Both the position numbers and the translations under genes were made by a program. From an uncultured Clostridia bacterium (GTDB lineage Bacteria > Bacillota > Clostridia > Christensenellales > Borkfalkiaceae): 64,000 nucleotides of DNA. Below are positions 59,120 to 64,000 of the stretch, piece after piece. The notes under the pieces are model-generated. The model had not been told where the DNA came from and made no database searches. It saw nothing but the letters and a program-made list of their open reading frames with translations. Each line of letters begins with the position of its first letter. Position 1 is the stretch's first letter. The stretch spans positions 48,324 through 112,323 of the forward strand of contig CANQXZ010000002.1 in assembly GCA_947627955.1 (NCBI GenBank), read 5' to 3'.

Positions 59120-59655
59120 TTACTCACCTTGAAAAACGAGAGATATGTCTTGCCGTACTTGCGCTCGTCGAAGAGGGTAAGCCCCTCCGCTTCGCCCGCG
59201 AACGCCCTGTCGCGCTCGTAGACCGCTACGCCGTCCTCCGCAAGGAGAGAGCGGCGGGCTATGCCTTCAAGCGCGCCGAGCCCCGCCTCCGAGCTGTACG
59301 GCGGGTCGATAAATACTATGTCGAACTTGCCGCAAAGCCGCAAAAGGCACTCCGAATAGTCGCAGCATGTCACCTTGTACGGCGGGCAATTTTTCAGCTT
59401 TTTCAGATTGGCGGAGAGCACGCCGAGGCTGCTTTTGGAGATATCGTTGAAGTGCGCCTCCGCGGCGCCCCGCGAAAGACACTCTATCCCGAGCGCCCCG
59501 CTGCCGCAGAAGAGGTCGAGAACGCGCGCCGAAACCACCCTGCCGGACAGGATATCGAAAAGACTCTCCTTTACCCTGTCAGAGGTGGGGCGTATCTCCC
59601 GCCCCGCAAAACCCGTAAGCACGAGAGAACGGTATTTGCCGCTTATCACCCTCAT
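59116..59655 (-). CDS. rsmD: 16S rRNA (guanine966-N2)-methyltransferase
   Basis: 179 aa. SAM site VLDLFCGSGALGIE and catalytic IDPPY; N-terminal MRVISGKYR and PTSDRVKESLFDIL. Methylates G966 in 16S rRNA. Overlaps both neighbours by 4 bp. Confidence 0.96.
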   Translation of the reverse strand: MRVISGKYRSLVLTGFAGREIRPTSDRVKESLFDILSGRVVSARVLDLFCGSGALGIECLSRGAAEAHFNDISKSSLGVLSANLKKLKNCPPYKVTCCDYSECLLRLCGKFDIVFIDPPYSSEAGLGALEGIARRSLLAEDGVAVYERDRAFAGEAEGLTLFDERKYGKTYLSFFKVSK

Positions 59656-60272
59656 TCTTCCTCTTTTCCGCTCCCCTTATCCGCCTTTTTCTGAAGCGCA
59701 GCCACTTTCTGCTGCTTGTTCCACTCCCTGTGCGCGCCGATAATATATGCCAGACCGTGCACCGCGACGGGGAAGAGCACCGAGATGAAGTTGAACCACG
59801 GCGAAAGATTTGCATATCTGAAGGGGAACACCGCCCAGCCGAACACATAGACGAGCATGAATTCGCAAAATGAATTGTGGGCAAGGCATTCTATGAACTG
59901 TATCAGGATAAAGGGAACGCAGCTTATGAGCCCCATGACGAACCCCTTGTACGCCGAGTATTCGCCCGTGCAGTACAGCGTCTGCTTGTCCTCCCTGCCT
60001 ATCTCCCGCTTTTTGGCGTGCTGGACGAGCTTCCTCACGGAAGTTATGCCGCTCTGCCTGCCGAAGATAACGAGCGCGACAGCCATGAGTACTTCCCCTA
60101 TGACGAGGAGCGCTATGGCGAGCGGCTTGTCCTCCACGGTTATCTGCAAGGTCATCCCGATAAACGTAACGCTTAAAACGAGCGACAGCATAAGCGGGAA
60201 CGCCGCTCCCGCGAGCATGTCCCTAAGTTCGTATGCGAACCTCGACCAAAAGTCAGATCTCTTTTCCGCCAA
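59652..60272 (-). CDS. uncharacterised four-helix membrane protein
   Basis: 206 aa, no family recognised. Helices at about 22-43, 51-70, 105-130 and 140-175; the cytosolic loop (75-95) and the C-terminal tail are basic or charged (KKADKGSGKEEE). It sits inside a tightly overlapping operon, between the 5-formyl-THF cyclo-ligase and rsmD genes (overlaps of 20 and 4 bp), so it is coexpressed with cofactor and rRNA-modification genes. The stretch LTLQITVEDKPLAIALLVIG-like is not a known motif. Confidence 0.72.
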   Translation of the reverse strand: MAEKRSDFWSRFAYELRDMLAGAAFPLMLSLVLSVTFIGMTLQITVEDKPLAIALLVIGEVLMAVALVIFGRQSGITSVRKLVQHAKKREIGREDKQTLYCTGEYSAYKGFVMGLISCVPFILIQFIECLAHNSFCEFMLVYVFGWAVFPFRYANLSPWFNFISVLFPVAVHGLAYIIGAHREWNKQQKVAALQKKADKGSGKEEE

Positions 60273-60801
60273 AGTTGTATATCCCCCTTTCAGAAATAAA
60301 ATAGTCCATGGGAACGTCCGTTCCCTCTTCTTCGAATTCGGCTATCTGGAAATCGTAGCCGACGCCGATTTTCAGGATGTCTCTGCCTGCGAGGAACCTG
60401 TCGTAGTATCCCCCGCCGTAGCCTATGCGGTATCCCCGCGAATTTATTGCGAGCAGCGGCGCCACGCAAACCTCTATCCCGCCGCAAAAGGGCTCCCCTT
60501 GGGGCTCGTCCGCGCCGTATGCGCTCCTTGTCATGGCGGAGCCCGCCGTATACGGCACGGCGCACATCTCCCCGCCCGAAACACGGGGGAAATACAGCCG
60601 CTTGCCCGCAGCCGACAAGCCGTCCGTTATAAGGTCGGTGCGCGCCTCGCTGCCGAACGAATTGTAGACGAAATAGCTGCCGTATCCCGAGAACGCGCGC
60701 ATGAATACCTCGCAGATAGCCCTGTCGTTTTCGAGGCGGACTATCTCGCCGAGATATCTCCTCTTTATCTTCATGACGCGCCGCAAATTTTCCTTATCCA
60801 T
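60253..60801 (-). CDS. 5-formyltetrahydrofolate cyclo-ligase
   Basis: 182 aa, YgfA/MTHFS family. ATP-dependent conversion of 5-formyl-THF to 5,10-methenyl-THF, salvaging folate. ATP/folate motif GYRIGYGGGYYDRFL and PRV, and KIGVGYDFQ near the end. Overlaps alr by 8 bp and the following membrane-protein gene by 20 bp. Works in the same folate pool as fhs at 11.6-13.2 kb. Confidence 0.94.
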   Translation of the reverse strand: MDKENLRRVMKIKRRYLGEIVRLENDRAICEVFMRAFSGYGSYFVYNSFGSEARTDLITDGLSAAGKRLYFPRVSGGEMCAVPYTAGSAMTRSAYGADEPQGEPFCGGIEVCVAPLLAINSRGYRIGYGGGYYDRFLAGRDILKIGVGYDFQIAEFEEEGTDVPMDYFISERGIYNFGGKEI

Positions 60802-61762
60802 ATATCCTTTCCGCCCGCCGCGAAGCCGAGCAGAGCACCTCGTAGCTTATCGTGCCCCTCTTTGCGGCGATCTTTTCCGCGTCGTCCATGATCAGCCTGA
60901 GATCCCCGCCCTCTTCCGAAATAAAGGAATCCATGCACAGGTTGCCTATGCCGAGGGGAGTCGTGCGGCTGAAACCGTCGGCATATCCCGCGCGATAGGT
61001 ATACAGCTCCCCGTACTCCCTCTCCGCGTGCGCGTAGCCCACGCCGCCGCCGCAAAAAGCCGTTTTCTGCGCGAGCCGCGCATACACCTTCATGGCGGGC
61101 TTTACGTCCGCGGAAAAGCCCTGCGGCGCATAGCCGTAAAGGAGTATCCCCGCACGCACGCCGTCGAGGAGATATTCCCCGCCCGAGAGTATCCCGCCGC
61201 TCGCGGCTATGTGCGCCACTGCGCCGGGACTGACCCTCTTCACCTCCGCCGCCGCTTCCAGAAAGCGGGAAAGCTGCGCGGCTGAGTTCTCCTTCGAGGC
61301 GAGGTCGAAGAGATGGGAATAGACCCCCTCTATGAGCGCGGGGTCCACCCGTGAGAGCACTTCGCCGAGGTCTTCGGAACTCACGCCGAAGCGGTTCATG
61401 CCCGTGTTTATCTTTATGTGGCAGGGAAGCCCCGCCGCGTACCGCGCGGAGGACAAGTCCGACACGGTCAGAGTCAGCCCGTAATATGCGGCGCGGAGGG
61501 CGTCGTCCTTCCCGAGGGGCGGGGTGAACACGAGTATCGGCTTTGAAACGCCCGCGAGCCTCAGCGCCGCGCCCTCGTCGACGATGCTCACGCAGAAGCC
61601 GTCCGCTATCTTTTCCAGCGCGAGCGCGGTCTCCTGCGCGCCGTGCCCGTATGCGTCCGCCTTAACGACGGCGAAAAAGAATCTGTTCCCGATCTTTCTC
61701 CGCACGAAGAGGGCGTTGGAGACTATCGCGCCGAGATCTACGGCGCACACCGTTTTTTGCAT
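60794..61762 (-). CDS. alr: alanine racemase
   Basis: 322 aa, shorter than the usual 360-390. PLP-lysine in FAVVKADAYGHG, catalytic Tyr in YRAGYADGFSR, and KINTGMNRFGV. Supplies D-alanine for peptidoglycan and, in spore formers, influences germination control. No ribosome site before the ATG; it lies 69 bp downstream of bioY in the same orientation. A TATACT ends 6 nt before the ATG but has no -35 box. Confidence 0.94.
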   Translation of the reverse strand: MQKTVCAVDLGAIVSNALFVRRKIGNRFFFAVVKADAYGHGAQETALALEKIADGFCVSIVDEGAALRLAGVSKPILVFTPPLGKDDALRAAYYGLTLTVSDLSSARYAAGLPCHIKINTGMNRFGVSSEDLGEVLSRVDPALIEGVYSHLFDLASKENSAAQLSRFLEAAAEVKRVSPGAVAHIAASGGILSGGEYLLDGVRAGILLYGYAPQGFSADVKPAMKVYARLAQKTAFCGGGVGYAHAEREYGELYTYRAGYADGFSRTTPLGIGNLCMDSFISEEGGDLRLIMDDAEKIAAKRGTISYEVLCSASRRAERIYG

Positions 61763-61831
61763 ATTAAAAGTATATGCCGCCGCAAATTAAGGTGTTTACT
61801 GAATATTAGCACATATGCGCACGTTTTGCAA

Positions 61832-62401
61832 TCACTTTGTCTTTCTGTTTTTTATGGCTCTGCCGAAAAAGGGACACACTTTTCTCGCGAGCACAGCCGC
61901 AAGAATGCAGAGCGCGGCGTCCTTGGGCATGTAGATAAGGTTGCCCGTAACAAGGAGCCCCCAGAGGTCGGCGACGCCGAGAAGGTGCGCCGCGATAAGG
62001 CAGTAGGGTATGCCCACGGCGTAGTCCGCGATAAACCCCGCGAGGGCGGCGATAATGTAACGGCGGAGAGAGAGCCCCGACCTCCCCGCAATGAGCCCCG
62101 CGACTGCCGCCGAGAGGATAAAGCCGGGGATATACCCGAAAGAGGGCTTCAACACATAGTATATTCCGCCGCCTCCCGAAAACACGGGGAGCCCGACAAG
62201 CCCCGCAACGGCGTACGCAGCCATGCTCGCCGCGCCCTTTTTTGCGCCGAGCAACAGCCCGCACACCACGCTTATCACCGTCTGGAAAGTCAGGGGAACG
62301 AGCGGAAAAGGTATTTGCACGAACGCCCCCACAGCCATCAGAGCCACAAAAAGAGCGCATTCCGAAATGTCGCGCGCCGCGCTTATCTTCTTTTCTCTCA
62401 T
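61832..62401 (-). CDS. bioY: BioY-family biotin transporter component
   Basis: 189 aa, six helices. ECF S-component for biotin: VQIPFPLVPLTFQT, GLLLGAKKGAAS, GLPVFSGGGGI and GYIPGF are family motifs. No dedicated EcfAAT genes are near, so it probably uses shared ECF modules. The ATG at 62401 coincides with the predicted transcription start, so the mRNA is leaderless; the in-frame ATG at 62437 lies in the -35 region. First gene of the eight-gene operon. Confidence 0.93.
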   Translation of the reverse strand: MREKKISAARDISECALFVALMAVGAFVQIPFPLVPLTFQTVISVVCGLLLGAKKGAASMAAYAVAGLVGLPVFSGGGGIYYVLKPSFGYIPGFILSAAVAGLIAGRSGLSLRRYIIAALAGFIADYAVGIPYCLIAAHLLGVADLWGLLVTGNLIYMPKDAALCILAAVLARKVCPFFGRAIKNRKTK

Positions 62402-62408
62402 ATAGCAA

Positions 62409-62437
62409 ATTATATAAAAATCGCGGGTCATTGTCAA
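62409..62437 (-). promoter_or_regulatory. sigma-A promoter of the bioY operon
   Basis: Perfect consensus: TTGACA (62437-62432), 17-nt spacer, TATAAT (62414-62409). Start near 62402. Confidence 0.92.
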
Positions 62438-62448
62438 CTTGTTACAGT

Positions 62449-62478
62449 GAAAAACTCCTCTCCGAAGAGAGGAGTTTT
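62449..62478 (-). terminator. terminator of the Wzz-type gene
   Basis: 12-bp perfect stem AAAACTCCTCTC capped by a TTCG tetraloop on the minus strand, followed by TTTTTC. Confidence 0.9.
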
Positions 62479-62498
62479 GCCATATGCCCGCCGAGGGG

Positions 62499-63755
62499 TC
62501 ATTCTTTTTCTTCTTCGCCCGCGCCGTCCTTTTCCGCCTCCGCCGCGCTTACGGCTTCCGCCGCGGGCGCGCCGCTCTTTTTAGCCGCCCTTTTGCCCAG
62601 AAGATAGGAAATTATAGCCGCAACGACCAAGCCCGCAAACAGGCTTATGAGCAGCGCCGTCACCCAGCTCATCTCCCCCGTCCTGTCCGTGGCTCCCGCA
62701 TAGGAGACCACCGAATATATGTGATAGTATTCCGCGAGGAGCTCTTCATAGCCGTCGGTGAGGTCCAAAAGTTCGTCTTTGAGCGAATCGAGCCTCTGCA
62801 CGAATTCCTTGTTTTCGCTGAGCCCGCCGCCCGTATATATCCTGAATACCGCCGTCTCCCGCTCTATCTCGGCGACCCTGCGCGCGAGCTCCTCTATCCT
62901 CTCGGAGAGGATCACGACGTCGGAACTGCCGCCGTCTATGTTGCCCGTGAGCATTTTGAGCTCGCTCAGCTTTGCTTCACGCTCGCCTTCGAGCATTTTT
63001 ACCTGCGCGCCGTAGTGGGCTGCCGCCGCCGCGGAATCGTACACGTATTTGTTCGTGCGCATCTCGTTTATCACGTCGTTGAGCTTGCGCCCGCACAGCT
63101 CGGTCAGGGTTAACAGCTTTACGCAGCTGCTCTTGAACGCGCCGACCGCGTTTTCGCCTATCAGCTCTATGTTCTCCGCAAGATAGCTCTGCTGGCTGAG
63201 AAGGGCGTTCACCTTGTCCTCGTAATAGTCGGAATAGCCGTAACTGCCGTCAATGTACATGTCCTGGCTCAGCGCGAGCTCCTCGATGTGCTTTACGGGG
63301 GACTGCGCAAGCCCCTCTATGAACGCCGAGGCGAGCCCGTAGTCGTTGAAATACTTGTTGGAAACGGAGATGGTGTATACCCTCTCCACCTGACCCGTGG
63401 TGAGGGTGCGCTCCGTGCGCGCTATGCCTATCGCGCCCTCCTTGTACATCGCCTCCACGTTCACGTGGTCGAACTTTTCGTCGCTCTCTTTGAGCTTCGT
63501 CATGTTGTCGAGGGAAATTATGTCGCGGTAGTTGAAGTTGGAGCCGTCGGGATAGACGGGCACCGCCTCGTCGCTGCCCGGGAAATTCACCGTGAAGGTG
63601 CAGGCATAGCCGATATTCAGCGCGTTATAGCCGAAATATATGCCGAGAGTGCCGCCCAACGTTATCACCGTGGCGATAATGAGAAATATCCACTTTTTGA
63701 GAAAAATCGTCCTGAATATCTCCGTGAGAGATATGCCTCCGTTCTGCTCTTCCAC
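62499..63755 (-). CDS. Wzz/YveK-type polysaccharide chain-length protein
   Basis: 418 aa. Two membrane helices (about 22-42 and 378-398) flank a long extracytoplasmic alpha/coiled-coil region (about 170-345), the plan of Wzz/CapA polysaccharide co-polymerases. The Pro-Gly-rich signature before the second helix is weak, and the C-terminal tail is Ala/Glu/Lys-rich without a tyrosine cluster, so no attached BY-kinase. It probably regulates capsule or exopolysaccharide length; partner genes would lie beyond the window. The start is a GTG at 63755 with AAGGAGA 8 nt upstream. Confidence 0.8.
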   Translation of the reverse strand: MEEQNGGISLTEIFRTIFLKKWIFLIIATVITLGGTLGIYFGYNALNIGYACTFTVNFPGSDEAVPVYPDGSNFNYRDIISLDNMTKLKESDEKFDHVNVEAMYKEGAIGIARTERTLTTGQVERVYTISVSNKYFNDYGLASAFIEGLAQSPVKHIEELALSQDMYIDGSYGYSDYYEDKVNALLSQQSYLAENIELIGENAVGAFKSSCVKLLTLTELCGRKLNDVINEMRTNKYVYDSAAAAAHYGAQVKMLEGEREAKLSELKMLTGNIDGGSSDVVILSERIEELARRVAEIERETAVFRIYTGGGLSENKEFVQRLDSLKDELLDLTDGYEELLAEYYHIYSVVSYAGATDRTGEMSWVTALLISLFAGLVVAAIISYLLGKRAAKKSGAPAAEAVSAAEAEKDGAGEEEKE

Positions 63756-63799
63756 CGAAGTTCTCCTTTTGCCGCCCGCGCGGCTCTGTCAATGTTTAT

Positions 63800-63835
63800 T
63801 TGCTGCGCTGTTGCGCAGCAAAGGGGACGTCCCCT
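63800..63835 (-). promoter_or_regulatory. two hairpins in the Wzz-gene leader
   Basis: TTGCTGCGC-4-GCGCAGCAA (63800-63821) and the 14-bp palindrome AGGGGACGTCCCCT (63822-63835) lie between the promoter and the start codon, in a leader of about 90 nt. Possible attenuation or RNA-binding site. Confidence 0.4.
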
Positions 63836-63850
63836 CGAATCTTCCCGCAC

Positions 63851-63879
63851 ATTATATCACGGCGAACGGCGTTTTGCAA
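63851..63879 (-). promoter_or_regulatory. sigma-A promoter of the Wzz-type gene
   Basis: TTGCAA (63879-63874), 17-nt spacer, TATAAT (63856-63851). Confidence 0.87.
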
Positions 63880-63925
63880 CGCTTTGCGGGGGTCGGGAAG
63901 CTATTTTATGCCTTTGCGGCGGTAA

Positions 63926-64000
63926 AAGCAAAACCACTAGTAAACTAGTGGTTTGCACAGACCCTAGAAGGGATTAACACCTGCTAACCCCTGCCGGGGC
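63926..64000. other. hairpin-rich segment at the right edge, possible insertion-element end
   Basis: AAACCACTAGT-AA-ACTAGTGGTTT (about 63930-63955) is followed by CCCT-AGA-AGGG and CCCC-TGC-CGGGG. No gene is visible. Closely spaced imperfect hairpins of this kind occur at the ends of IS200/IS605-type elements, but the window stops before any transposase. Confidence 0.3.

Noticed and set aside
1..64000. tRNA or rRNA genes, CRISPR arrays, prophage or integrative elements
   Set aside because: Scanning both strands by eye showed no cloverleaf ending in CCA-type sequence, no regular short repeats and no phage, integrase or transposase reading frames.

Overview
The window is about 64 kb of a GC-rich (roughly 57-60% by eye) chromosome of an anaerobic, endospore-forming member of the Clostridia. 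The evidence is a complete Rnf ion-translocating complex with its flavin-transfer factor, a gerA-type germinant receptor operon, spoIVFA-spoIVFB, spmA-spmB, ylbJ and a pdaB-like deacetylase, together with formate-tetrahydrofolate ligase, a dimeric-type glycyl-tRNA synthetase and housekeeping sigma-A promoters of textbook form (TTGaca-17-TATAAT). An uncultured gut lineage is plausible but cannot be fixed from this sequence alone. No rRNA, tRNA, CRISPR array, integrase or transposase gene is visible; this is core chromosome.

Layout. 1-2.2 kb: methionine synthesis by O-acetylhomoserine (a left-truncated sulfhydrylase, then metA with the acetyl-CoA-type Glu111). 2.2-8 kb: HtrA-like lipoprotein protease, UTP-sugar uridylyltransferase, NUDIX hydrolase, LemA and DUF2207 pair. 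8-17 kb: rplI, a cysteine-rich DUF1540 peptide, CvpA-like membrane protein, glnS, fhs, hsp20, glyQS, purine permease. 17-21 kb: metal-resistance block (P1B ATPase, ArsR/SmtB sensor, ArsP_2-type exporter) with a clear sensor promoter and operator. 21-27 kb: a MalK-like ATPase lacking conserved catalytic residues, queH, a divergent carbamoyltransferase, an unknown gene, two tandem XRE regulators, a phosphoesterase, trmB. 27-40 kb: spore genes (ger operon, spoIVF, spmAB) interleaved with ogg, ksgA, tatD and metG, ending in a candidate structured small RNA. 40-50 kb: M18 peptidase, Gx-family transporter, rnfCDGEAB, NusG-II protein, ApbE, lgt. 50-64 kb: MATE exporter, tandem-OB SSB, deacetylase, rarA, patatin, ylbJ, then a tight eight-gene operon (bioY, alr, 5-FCL, unknown membrane protein, rsmD, coaD, aroF, pheA), and finally a Wzz-type polysaccharide gene at the right edge next to hairpin-rich DNA that could be the end of an insertion element.

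How genes work together: metA supplies O-acetylhomoserine to the sulfhydrylase; ApbE (and possibly the NusG-II and Gx proteins) serve Rnf; SpoIVFA restrains SpoIVFB; ArsR controls the metal ATPase; coaD to pheA and bioY form a cofactor and aromatic-amino-acid operon.

The most striking recurrent signal is transcription start placement: at queH, the Gx transporter, apbE, the MATE gene and bioY a sigma-A promoter ends 6-9 nt before the start codon with no Shine-Dalgarno, and sporulation-type promoters sit equally close to spmA, ylbJ and gerAA. This points to widespread leaderless mRNAs. Other leads are the degenerate ABC ATPase, the carbamoyltransferase with altered motifs, the germination protein with no lipobox and a Gly/Ser linker, and the orphan RNA at 39.9-40.1 kb.
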